Shown here: one piece after another, positions 1 through 7,557 of the stretch
Layout of the letters: each line of letters opens with the position of its first letter
Numbering within the stretch: the first letter of the stretch is position 1
Assembly: GCA_964431385.1 (NCBI GenBank)
Contig: CAYSJM010000009.1
Span: 1 to 64,000, forward strand
Direction: 5' to 3'
Source of the DNA: UTCHB3 sp964431385
GTDB lineage: Bacteria; Bacteroidota; Ignavibacteria; Ignavibacteriales; Ignavibacteriaceae
Length of the DNA: 64,000 nt
Position numbers and translations under genes: made by a program
The notes under the pieces: model-generated
What the model saw: the letters and a program-made list of their open reading frames with translations, nothing else
Told to the model about the DNA's origin: nothing
The model's database searches: none

Positions 1-42
1 GAGGAATGTGTAAAAGTTGTCGCTATATTCTACACATATGTC

Positions 43-60
43 GCCCTGAAGGGCTTTTTT
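43..60 (+). terminator. Weak intrinsic terminator-like hairpin
   Basis: A 4-bp G/C stem (GCCC/GGGC) around a TGAA loop is followed directly by six T on the plus strand. It could end a plus-strand gene lying before the window. The stem is short, so the call is weak. Confidence 0.3.
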
Positions 61-141
61 CCAGGTATTAGATATTATTTTTTCTAACATCTGTTGCCAC
101 AAGGGTTGGTTCTTATTTGCGGTTAATTTTTTCAACCTAAA

Positions 142-206
142 GGCACAAATTCCAGGAGCAGTATCCTGTCCATCCTGTTAAATCCTGAATATCGTGTTCA
201 AAAAAA
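142..206. repeat. 65-bp intergenic direct repeat, copy 1
   Basis: This copy pairs with the one at 303-367, with only a few differences. Both start GGCACAAATTCC and end TGTTCAAAAAA. Inside, the motif ATCCTG recurs four times at 9-10 bp spacing, so the element is itself a degenerate tandem repeat. No coding potential is credible. The gene-free stretch 1-456 holds these two copies, a weak hairpin near 50, the nuo terminator near 375 and an octamer repeat; I see nothing else in it. Confidence 0.8.
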
Positions 207-302
207 GTGTGTTGTTATCCTCAAAATATTTTCGGTGGGACAATCGAGAGGATTGTCGCTCCTTTTCTGATTTTTTAAGGTTGTTCCCCCTACCCACATG
301 TC

Positions 303-367
303 GGCACAAATTCCCGGAGCCCATCCTGTCCATCCTGTTAAATCCTGACTATCCTGTTCAAAAAAAA
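303..367. repeat. 65-bp intergenic direct repeat, copy 2
   Basis: This is the second copy of the element at 142-206. Its A-run merges into the T-tract of the nuo terminator, so on the minus strand the transcript of the nuo operon would end at the edge of this repeat. Confidence 0.8.
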
Positions 368-390
368 AGCCCGTGATTTCTCACAGGCTT
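362..390 (-). terminator. Intrinsic terminator of the nuo operon
   Basis: Read on the minus strand, the arms AGCCTGTGA and TCACGGGCT form a stem with one mismatch and a short GAAA loop, followed by eight T. It lies about 70 bp past the nuoF stop and closes the transcript after nuoF. Confidence 0.75.
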
Positions 391-420
391 AAAAACAAAC
401 AACAACAAATTCAAATCAAT

Positions 421-452
421 CAGTACTCAAGTACTCATTCACTCAAGTACTC
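421..452 (-). repeat. Octamer tandem repeat, 4 copies, after nuoF
   Basis: On the minus strand this is four 8-bp units: GAGTACTT, GAGTGAAT, GAGTACTT, GAGTACTG. It starts five bases after the nuoF stop codon and sits between stop and terminator, the same position as the heptamer arrays after the two T9SS genes at 10104 and 13651. Confidence 0.75.
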
Positions 453-456
453 CAAC

Positions 457-1767
457 TTACTCAACCGTAATCCTGGTTTGTCTCATTGAGTGGACTTTGT
501 TTCTTGAGGGGAGGTCGACAGTATCGTTCATTTTTGCTTCGAATTCGTCTCTGAATCTTGTTACCATGAACTTAACGGGCCAGGCAGCGGCTTCACCGAG
601 AGCACAAATTGTGTTGCCATCGATGTTGTTGGCAACATTTAGAAGCAATTCGATATCGCTTTTTTGACCTTTTCCTTGAGCCATACGGTTCAGGATTTTC
701 AGCATCCAGCCTGTACCTTCACGACAAGGAGTGCACTGTCCACAACTCTCATGATAGTAGAATTTAGTGATTCTTGCAAGAACACTTACCAAGTCGGTAT
801 CTTCATCCATTACCATGATGCCGGCTGTACCAATGGAACTGCCTGCAGCTTTGAGAGATTCAGCATCCATTGCGATTCCCTCGAGCTGGTCACCACGAAG
901 TGGTGGCATGGAAGACCCGCCTGGTATAACACATTTAATTTTTTTATTACCCGGCACTCCACCTGCATAATTATATATTATGTCGGTAAGGAGGGTACCT
1001 GAAGGAAGTTCGTAAACACCGGGTTTATTTACATGTCCACTGACACCGTACAAAATGGTTCCGGGATGTTTTTCGGCTCCAATTTTCGAGAACCATTCCC
1101 AACCTTTATTGATGATGGCAGGCACATTTGTAAGAGTTTCCACATTATTGATGGTAGTTGGATTTCCCCAAAGACCGTTCTGAGCAGGAAACGGAGGTTT
1201 TACCCTTGGGTATCCCCTTTTTCCTTCGATTGAATTCATTAGTGATGATTCTTCACCACAGATATAGGCACCCGCACCTTTATGAACATATATATTCACA
1301 TGGAATTTTGTGCCAAAAGTTTTTTTCATCTTTTCGCCGACAAGACCAGCCTCATAAGCATCGTCAAGTGCTTTTTGGAAGAGTTTTATCCATTTATGGT
1401 ACTCACCGCGGATGTAAACATAAGCATCCTGAGCACCAATTGCATAGGATGCAATAAGGATACCTTCGATGCACTGGTGTGGATTAAACTCGAAAATTTG
1501 TCTGTCTTTAAATGAACCGGGTTCAGATTCATCACCATTTATGCAGAGATACTTCGGTTTATCCGTAGTTTTTGGCATGAACGACCATTTTAGACCCGCT
1601 GAGAATGCTGCACCACCTCTACCCCTTAAACCTGATTTTTTGACTACATCAATTATTTCATCAGGAGTAGTGGCGAGAGCTTTTTTAATGGCCTCATATC
1701 CACCGTTTGCACGATAGACATCAAGTTTATGTAAATTTTCTATTTCAGGTAAAACTATTTTTTCCAT
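457..1767 (-). CDS. nuoF: NADH-quinone oxidoreductase subunit F (51 kDa)
   Basis: NuoF binds NADH and FMN and passes electrons into the iron-sulfur chain of respiratory complex I, on the cytoplasmic arm. The glycine-rich GRGGAAFSAG segment near residue 50 is the nucleotide/FMN site. The N3 cluster ligands are visible as CGQCTPC near residue 340 and the Cys of NTICALGE near 388. Length (436 aa) is normal. I chose the ATG at 1767; a GTG nine bases upstream (1776) is possible but starts only two bases after the nuoE stop. It is the last gene of the nuoABCDEF transcript. No nuoG follows, so the rest of complex I must be encoded elsewhere. Confidence 0.95.
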   Translation of the reverse strand: MEKIVLPEIENLHKLDVYRANGGYEAIKKALATTPDEIIDVVKKSGLRGRGGAAFSAGLKWSFMPKTTDKPKYLCINGDESEPGSFKDRQIFEFNPHQCIEGILIASYAIGAQDAYVYIRGEYHKWIKLFQKALDDAYEAGLVGEKMKKTFGTKFHVNIYVHKGAGAYICGEESSLMNSIEGKRGYPRVKPPFPAQNGLWGNPTTINNVETLTNVPAIINKGWEWFSKIGAEKHPGTILYGVSGHVNKPGVYELPSGTLLTDIIYNYAGGVPGNKKIKCVIPGGSSMPPLRGDQLEGIAMDAESLKAAGSSIGTAGIMVMDEDTDLVSVLARITKFYYHESCGQCTPCREGTGWMLKILNRMAQGKGQKSDIELLLNVANNIDGNTICALGEAAAWPVKFMVTRFRDEFEAKMNDTVDLPSRNKVHSMRQTRITVE

Positions 1768-1778
1768 TATCTTCACTT

Positions 1779-2252
1779 CTACTTTAAGGAGTCAATTAAT
1801 TCGAGGGCTTTTTCTTTAGTGAGATTTTCATAGAAATCTTCATTAACAGCGATCATAGGAGCAGTGCCACATGATCCCATGCACTCAACTTCCTCGAGTG
1901 AAAAAAGTCCATCTTCCGAGGTTTCTCCATGTTTAAGCCCTGTCCGCTCTTTAACGGCATTCCATATATCGTAGGCACCACGGAGCATGCAGGAGACATT
2001 TGTGCAGACCTGCAGGTGATATTTACCCGGTTGGTGCTGGTGATACATTGTGTAGAAAGTTACGACACCCATAACCTCTTCTTCTGTGATCTCAAGAATT
2101 TTTGCAACCTCGCTAATCACTTCGCCTGAAATGTAGCGATTTTGATCCTGTGCTATGTAAAGAACAGGCATAACCGCCGCTTTTTTTGTCGGGTAGTTTT
2201 TAAATACCCGGTTTACTTTTTCAAGATTTTCTTCAGTGAATTTGAATTCCAT
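1779..2252 (-). CDS. nuoE: NADH-quinone oxidoreductase subunit E (24 kDa)
   Basis: NuoE is a thioredoxin-fold [2Fe-2S] subunit that docks on NuoF in the NADH dehydrogenase module. Four ligands are visible: Cys83 and Cys88 in CTNVSC, then Cys124 and Cys128 in ECMGSCG. The open frame extends upstream into nuoD, but I place the start at the ATG at 2252 (protein starts MEFKFTEEN) because AGAGGA lies seven bases ahead of it; this gives a 157-aa protein of usual size. It lies between nuoD and nuoF with very short gaps, consistent with one operon. Confidence 0.95.
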   Translation of the reverse strand: MEFKFTEENLEKVNRVFKNYPTKKAAVMPVLYIAQDQNRYISGEVISEVAKILEITEEEVMGVVTFYTMYHQHQPGKYHLQVCTNVSCMLRGAYDIWNAVKERTGLKHGETSEDGLFSLEEVECMGSCGTAPMIAVNEDFYENLTKEKALELIDSLK

Positions 2253-2265
2253 TAAGTTCCTCTTA

Positions 2266-3519
2266 TTATTTATCGGCTTCACCCATCACAGGGTCGATAC
2301 TACCGATGATTGCAACAACATCAGAGATCATGTGTCCCTTGACCAAAGGTCCGAGACCTTGTAAATTAGAGAATGAGGGGGATTTGATTTTCATTTTCCA
2401 AGGATGTCCCTCACCCGTGCTCACTATATAGAAGCCGAGTTCACCTTTTGGATTTTCGACCGCTTGATAGATATCGCCAACGGGAGGTTTAACACCAAAA
2501 TTGACAATCATAAAATCATGAATGAGCTCTTCCATTTTAGTGTAAATTTCTGTTTTTCTCGGCAGTACCTTTTTAGGAGAATTCAACATGATATCCCCTT
2601 TTGGCATTTTTTGGAGACATTGCAGAATTATTTTGCAGCTTTCACGAAGTTCATCGGCACGCACAAAATATCTGGCGAGACTGTCACCCTCGTTATAAAC
2701 AGGGACTTTAAAATCAATTTCATCATACTTAAGGTATGGGTTTGCTCTTCTAATATCATGGTCAACGCCGGAGCCTCTAAGACTTGGACCGGTTAGACCC
2801 ATAGAGATAGCATCTTCTTTAGAAATGACACCGATACCTTCAAGTCTTTCGACAAAAATTCTGTTGGTGTTGAGCAGTCTTTCCGCCTCGTCAAGTTTTT
2901 CTTCAAACTGAGCAATGAAATCGGTAATAATTTTAATGGCATTATCGGGCATATCAGCAGCCACACCACCAATTCTGGTATAGCTTGTAGTGAACCTTGC
3001 ACCACAAATAATATCATAAGCATCGAGCACTTTTTCACGCTCTCTGAGGCACCAGAGGAACACTGTAAGTGCACCAACATCCATGGCGAGGGCACCAATG
3101 GCTACCAGGTGCGAAGTAATTCTTGCCAGTTCTGACATAATCATTCTGATGTATTGTGCTCTTGGGGGAGCTTCAATACCGATCAGTTTTTCAACAGCAA
3201 GACAAAAGGCATTATTATTTGCCGGAGGTGAGATGTAGTCGAGTCTGTCAGTATGAGGTATAAATTCATAGTATGACATATTTTCAGCCATCTTTTCATA
3301 ACCTCTGTGGAGGTAACCCAATTCGGGTACGGCAGCAACAACAGTTTCACCATCGAGCCTTAAAAGTACCCTTAACACACCATGAGTTGCCGGGTGTTGG
3401 GGTCCCATATTAAGGATCATTTCATTATCTAATGCATCCTCGAAAGAAATATTCGTTTCCTGATCCAGAAGTGCTTTTACAATACTTGGATGCACATCGT
3501 CTTTAGTTAATCTTTCCAT
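2266..3519 (-). CDS. nuoD: NADH-quinone oxidoreductase subunit D (49 kDa)
   Basis: NuoD forms, with NuoB, the quinone-binding cavity at the top of the complex I peripheral arm, and is related to the large subunit of NiFe hydrogenases. The sequence NMGPQHPATHGVLRV near residue 38 is the family hallmark, with the quinone-site histidines. The C-terminus DPVMGEADK is also typical. At 417 aa it has the full family length. The frame starts about 37 residues before the conserved core, so the exact start is less certain than the identity. NuoC is a separate gene here, not fused to NuoD as in enterobacteria. Confidence 0.95.
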   Translation of the reverse strand: MERLTKDDVHPSIVKALLDQETNISFEDALDNEMILNMGPQHPATHGVLRVLLRLDGETVVAAVPELGYLHRGYEKMAENMSYYEFIPHTDRLDYISPPANNNAFCLAVEKLIGIEAPPRAQYIRMIMSELARITSHLVAIGALAMDVGALTVFLWCLREREKVLDAYDIICGARFTTSYTRIGGVAADMPDNAIKIITDFIAQFEEKLDEAERLLNTNRIFVERLEGIGVISKEDAISMGLTGPSLRGSGVDHDIRRANPYLKYDEIDFKVPVYNEGDSLARYFVRADELRESCKIILQCLQKMPKGDIMLNSPKKVLPRKTEIYTKMEELIHDFMIVNFGVKPPVGDIYQAVENPKGELGFYIVSTGEGHPWKMKIKSPSFSNLQGLGPLVKGHMISDVVAIIGSIDPVMGEADK

Positions 3520-3527
3520 AAACTCAC

Positions 3528-4016
3528 TTATTTCTTTGGCAGGGTTAAATCACCGGGAATTCCCATCAAAGGATATTCTTTCCTAAGCGGGTAGTATTCA
3601 TATTCTTCGGGCATATACATTCTTCTTGGGTCGGGATGACCATCGAATTTTATGCCATACATATCGAAAGTTTCTCTTTCGTACCAGTTGGCAGACATCC
3701 AAACCGAGGAAACAGAATCGATGTGTGCGGCGTGTTCTTCCAGATCGCAAGCGAGTCTCAGACGGAATTTGTTATCTATCGAGTAGAGATGATAAACAAC
3801 AGTAAATCTTCCTTTTTTCTTCGCCCAATCGATAGCGGTAACATCAACACACTGGTTAAATTTTAATTCAGAGTGATTTTTTAGAAATTCACAGACCGGT
3901 TTGATCAGTGATTTATCAAATTTTATTTTTAAGTCACCCCTGAAATCGGTGGTTTCAAATCTTGTTTCAGGGAATTTTTCCTCAAGCAGTCTGAGGATAT
4001 TTTCTTTAATTTCCAT
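3528..4016 (-). CDS. nuoC: NADH-quinone oxidoreductase subunit C (30 kDa)
   Basis: NuoC is a cofactor-free scaffold subunit of the peripheral arm. The signature is the stretch WYERETFDMYGI followed by HPDPRRMYMPEEYEYYPLRK in the C-terminal third, characteristic of the 30-kDa family. The start ATG lies inside the end of nuoB (11-bp overlap), implying translational coupling. Length of 162 aa is normal for a free-standing NuoC. Confidence 0.95.
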   Translation of the reverse strand: MEIKENILRLLEEKFPETRFETTDFRGDLKIKFDKSLIKPVCEFLKNHSELKFNQCVDVTAIDWAKKKGRFTVVYHLYSIDNKFRLRLACDLEEHAAHIDSVSSVWMSANWYERETFDMYGIKFDGHPDPRRMYMPEEYEYYPLRKEYPLMGIPGDLTLPKK

Positions 4017-4527
4017 TTACTTTCACAGGCTCCAAAAGTGGTATATCTTGAAATTCTCTGGCTTTTGTGTTTTTAATTTTGTCTTGAATCAACATCAAGG
4101 CATTCAATAAATTGTCGGGTCTTGGAGGGCATCCTGCAAGATAAAGATCGACAGGTAAAAACTGGTCAATCCCCTGGACAACGGGATATGAACGATACAT
4201 TCCACCAGTGGATGTGCAAACACCCATGGCGATAACCCATTTTGGATCAGGCATCTGATCATAAATTTTCTTGACTACATGGGACATTTTATAGGTTACA
4301 GTTCCTGCAACTATCATAAGATCGCATTGTCTTGGTGTAAATCTCATTACTTCAGAGCCAAACCTGGCTATGTCATACTTTGGTCCACCAACTGCCATCA
4401 TTTCAATTCCACAACATGAAATACCCATGGGCATTGGCCACACGGAACTTTCTCTCGCCCAACCAACAAGTGCATCGATGGTTGTCGTGAGGAAACCGTC
4501 ATTCATCAATTTTGCTTCTAATCCCAT
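4006..4527 (-). CDS. nuoB: NADH-quinone oxidoreductase subunit B
   Basis: NuoB carries the terminal [4Fe-4S] cluster N2 that reduces quinone. All four ligands are visible: the tandem Cys38-Cys39 in GISCCGIEM, Cys104 in GVCTSTGGMY and Cys133 in AGCPPRP. The 173-aa length is usual. The gene overlaps nuoA upstream by 10 bp and nuoC downstream by 11 bp, as expected for a tightly coupled operon. Confidence 0.96.
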   Translation of the reverse strand: MGLEAKLMNDGFLTTTIDALVGWARESSVWPMPMGISCCGIEMMAVGGPKYDIARFGSEVMRFTPRQCDLMIVAGTVTYKMSHVVKKIYDQMPDPKWVIAMGVCTSTGGMYRSYPVVQGIDQFLPVDLYLAGCPPRPDNLLNALMLIQDKIKNTKAREFQDIPLLEPVKVNGN

Positions 4528-4886
4528 TCAAAACCTCCTTTTTTGTAAGCATACAAGAAACCGAGCTCAAACACCACTAAGAATATAAACATCGAAATGA
4601 AGGCTGAAATTCCAATATCTTTAAAAAGTCTGATGAATTCAACCGCCCAGGGATATACAAAAATAACCTCGAGGTCAAAAATGATAAAGAGCATTGCAAC
4701 AACATAATATTTAACTGAAACCCGCTCCTCAACAGAGCCGATAGGCTTCATTCCACTCTCGTATGGAGACATTTTCACTTTGTTGGGTCTTTGGGGTCCA
4801 AACAGTTTTGAGGACGCAACAACCGCAACTGCAAAGACCACGGCGAAACCTAAAACCACAATTAATGGAATATAATTTTCAAGCAT
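4518..4886 (-). CDS. nuoA: NADH-quinone oxidoreductase subunit A
   Basis: NuoA is a small membrane subunit at the junction of the membrane and peripheral arms. Three hydrophobic segments can be seen (about residues 7-27, 63-83 and 92-112). The conserved YESGMKPIG and KYYVVAMLFIIFDLEVIF loops identify the family. It is the first gene of the operon. The 137-bp space to the divergent gene at 5024 must hold promoters for both directions, but I cannot define a convincing nuo promoter there. Confidence 0.93.
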   Translation of the reverse strand: MLENYIPLIVVLGFAVVFAVAVVASSKLFGPQRPNKVKMSPYESGMKPIGSVEERVSVKYYVVAMLFIIFDLEVIFVYPWAVEFIRLFKDIGISAFISMFIFLVVFELGFLYAYKKGGFEWD

Positions 4887-5023
4887 TATTTATCCGGAAA
4901 TTATTTCTTAAAACTCAAACTTTAAATTTATCAAAGTTTTTCAATATAGTCAATTTTTAATTTGATTATTGATAAATCTCGTAACTTTTTTGTAATTTTA
5001 CGGTACATTTACACGGGAGATTT

Positions 5024-6424
5024 ATGGACATTCAATTTATTGGTGCAGCCGGCACAGTTACCGGCTCAAATCATCTACTAAGAACTGATTCAGGTAAAAT
5101 TGTTCTTGATTGTGGCATGTTTCAAGGAAAGCGGAAAGAAGCGTTTGAATTAAACAGGACTTTTGATTTTTACAACCCTAAAGATATTGATGCGGTAATT
5201 TTATCGCACGCACATATCGACCATGCGGGTAATCTGCCAAACCTCGTTAAGAAAGGTTTCAGAGGACCAATCTATTGCACACACGCCACAAAAGACCTTT
5301 GTGACATTATGCTCGCTGATTCTGCACACATTCAACAAAAAGATACCGAATTTATTAACAAAAAGAGGGCAAAACAGGGTAAAAATCTTTTTGAACCGCT
5401 ATACACTCAGGCAGATGTTGATGAAACCTTAAAACTTATGCAAGGTGTAAACTACCATCAGGAGTTCGAAGTATTGCCGGGCGTAACAGCTACATTCTAT
5501 GATGCCGGACATATACTTGGAAGTGCTGTTACATACATCAAAATAATGGAAAAAGGTAAATTGATCGAACTCGGTTTTTCAGGCGATCTCGGAAGACCCA
5601 ATATGCCGATACTTCGTGACCCGGAGATAATTCCTGATGTTGACTATTTTATATGTGAGAGTACATACGGAGGCAGATTCCACGAAGATTTTGATATGTC
5701 GGAAGCCAAAGTTGTTGAGGTCATTAAAAGAGCAATAGAGCGAAAAGGAAAAATTATTACGCCCGCTTTCAGTCTCGGAAGAACGCAGGAACTGGTGTAT
5801 CTGCTCCACACAATATTTGAGAAGGGTCTGGTACCAACCATCCCCGTATATGTCGATTCTCCCCTTTCCTTCAATGCAACTGCTGTTTTCAAGCGTCATA
5901 CTGAATGTTACGATCTGGAGACATCCGCTCATATTCTCCAAAATGAAGACCCGTTAGGGTTCGATAAACTCACTTACATAACCGAAGTGGAGGAATCGAA
6001 AAAGTTGAATGACAGGCAGGGACCAATGATGATTATCTCTGCATCAGGAATGGCTGAATCGGGTAGAATTTTGCATCATTTGGCGAATAACATTGAAAAC
6101 CCGAACAACATAATTATGATGACGGGATATTGTGCGGAGCATACTCTCGGTAAGAGAATAATCGAGAGAAACCCTGAAATCAACATTTTTGGTGAACCGT
6201 ATAAATTAAAAGCGGAAGTGGTTGTGTTCAACTCACTCTCTGCTCATGCTGATTCCGACGAACTTATTTATTATGTGAATAAATTCAGTCGTGATAAGAT
6301 GAAAGATATTTTCCTCGTTCATGGTGAACCCGACCAGCAGGAAAAATTTGCCAATCGTCTCACTCTGAACCACTTCAAATCAGTGAAGATTCCGAAAAAA
6401 GGAGAGTATTTTACGATTCATTAA
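5024..6424 (+). CDS. Metallo-beta-lactamase/beta-CASP RNA-processing exonuclease
   Basis: This is a bacterial member of the beta-CASP ribonuclease family (CPSF73/YsH1-like), predicted to cut RNA in the cytoplasm with two zinc ions. The metal-binding motif SHAHIDH spans His62, His64, Asp66 and His67. Later motifs GHILGS, SGDLGRP and SAHADSDEL (beta-CASP motif C with its histidine) are in the expected order. Length of 466 aa is typical. GGGAG lies seven bases before the ATG. It stands alone, divergent from nuo, and is closed by a strong terminator at 6449. The RNA target cannot be inferred. Confidence 0.9.
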   Translation: MDIQFIGAAGTVTGSNHLLRTDSGKIVLDCGMFQGKRKEAFELNRTFDFYNPKDIDAVILSHAHIDHAGNLPNLVKKGFRGPIYCTHATKDLCDIMLADSAHIQQKDTEFINKKRAKQGKNLFEPLYTQADVDETLKLMQGVNYHQEFEVLPGVTATFYDAGHILGSAVTYIKIMEKGKLIELGFSGDLGRPNMPILRDPEIIPDVDYFICESTYGGRFHEDFDMSEAKVVEVIKRAIERKGKIITPAFSLGRTQELVYLLHTIFEKGLVPTIPVYVDSPLSFNATAVFKRHTECYDLETSAHILQNEDPLGFDKLTYITEVEESKKLNDRQGPMMIISASGMAESGRILHHLANNIENPNNIIMMTGYCAEHTLGKRIIERNPEINIFGEPYKLKAEVVVFNSLSAHADSDELIYYVNKFSRDKMKDIFLVHGEPDQQEKFANRLTLNHFKSVKIPKKGEYFTIH

Positions 6425-6448
6425 TATTACGATTCATTTTGAGTATGG

Positions 6449-6484
6449 AGAGGTTGCCCCAAAAAGAGCAACCTCTTTGTTTTT
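6449..6484 (+). terminator. Intrinsic terminator after the beta-CASP gene
   Basis: A perfect 9-bp stem (AGAGGTTGC / GCAACCTCT) with a 10-base loop is followed by TTGTTTTT on the plus strand, 24 bp after the stop codon at 6424. Confidence 0.85.
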
Positions 6485-6597
6485 ACCCGTTATTCGGGCA
6501 ATAAATTTCCTTTAAATCTCTTATTTTGAAGTGCTGATTTACACAATTTGCGGATAAAAGCATAACACCAAAATTTCGACAATTCCTGTTTTTTTTA

Positions 6598-7557
6598 TTG
6601 CTCTCACTACTGACTTTTTTTGGTTGTGAGCAACCCACTCCCCTGTCTTCTTACGATTCCGGACTACCACCTGCTGTGCCTGAAAATCTCAGAGTCACCA
6701 CGGCGTCAGATGGAATTATTATTCTGAATTGGTGGAAAAACATCGATCCGGAATACGAATCTTATAAATTGTATCGCGGAGTGAATGATTCTCTGAACCT
6801 CGTTTTTTATAAAGATTTAAGGACTAATTTTTTCAGAGATGACGGATTGTTTTACGATTCAACCTATTACTTTGCCCTGTCAGCGGTTGGAAGAAATGGA
6901 AAAGAGAGCAAAAAAGCATTTTTTAAGGGAGTGAAGCCGGTGAATAACTTTGATCCCGTCCTCCCGGCTTTCATCGATGTCAAATCCGTAAATTTTGAAG
7001 GCAGACTATTTGTTTCGTTCGAGTGGAGTCGTGATGAGAACCCTGATCTGAAAGGTTTGGAAGTTTATAGATCCACTTCCCCGGGTTTCATACCGAACGA
7101 AAACGATTTTGTTTTGCTACTGAACGATGAATCCGATACCGATTCACTCGCTCTTTCGGGTTCAACACAATATTATTATAAATTCAGAGCAGCCGACAAA
7201 GGAGGAAGATTCAGCGAATTTTCGAGAGAGTACAGTACATTTCTTTTTCCTGCGACAACAAAACTTTTCCCCCAAAATGGTGCAGTTATTCCACTGTTTG
7301 ATGTATTTGTTGTTAATGCAATTCCTTACGACCTTGAGTATGAAATAATTGTTTATGATTCACCAATAGTAAGTGAAATTTGGCGATCCAACAGATACCG
7401 AAAATCGGAAGCAGGTGAACAATTTATTCCATTCACAGCATACTATCTGTCGTTAAACAAGAAGTATTACTGGCGTGTTGCAACATACTTGCCCGGGTCA
7501 GGCAGCCCTGTTTGTTGGTCTGATTTGTCCTCCTTTCAAATCTCGCGGTACAATTGA
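6598..7557 (+). CDS. Lipoprotein with fibronectin type III-like domains
   Basis: Predicted outer-membrane or periplasmic lipoprotein of unknown role. The lipobox Cys is in LLTFFGC. Two Fn3-like beta-sandwiches follow: one opens with PPAVPENLRV and has the YKLYRG strand, the next has LEVYRS. The start is unusual. TTG at 6598 gives a signal sequence without a basic n-region. In-frame translation further upstream gives TPKFRQFLFFLLLSLL, a far better lipoprotein signal, but the only codons available for that are ATA (6562) or CTG (6586). The stop overlaps the TTG start of the next gene, so the two products are probably made together as an outer-membrane pair. Confidence 0.75.
   Translation: MLSLLTFFGCEQPTPLSSYDSGLPPAVPENLRVTTASDGIIILNWWKNIDPEYESYKLYRGVNDSLNLVFYKDLRTNFFRDDGLFYDSTYYFALSAVGRNGKESKKAFFKGVKPVNNFDPVLPAFIDVKSVNFEGRLFVSFEWSRDENPDLKGLEVYRSTSPGFIPNENDFVLLLNDESDTDSLALSGSTQYYYKFRAADKGGRFSEFSREYSTFLFPATTKLFPQNGAVIPLFDVFVVNAIPYDLEYEIIVYDSPIVSEIWRSNRYRKSEAGEQFIPFTAYYLSLNKKYYWRVATYLPGSGSPVCWSDLSSFQISRYN

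Noticed and set aside
194..376. Possible 60-aa plus-strand protein in the region before nuoF
   Set aside because: It is made of the 65-bp repeat and ends in the nuo terminator; there is no ribosome-binding site and composition is not protein-like.
664..1717. Several plus-strand frames opposite nuoF
   Set aside because: They mirror the codons of nuoF, have no ribosome-binding sites and no recognisable domains.
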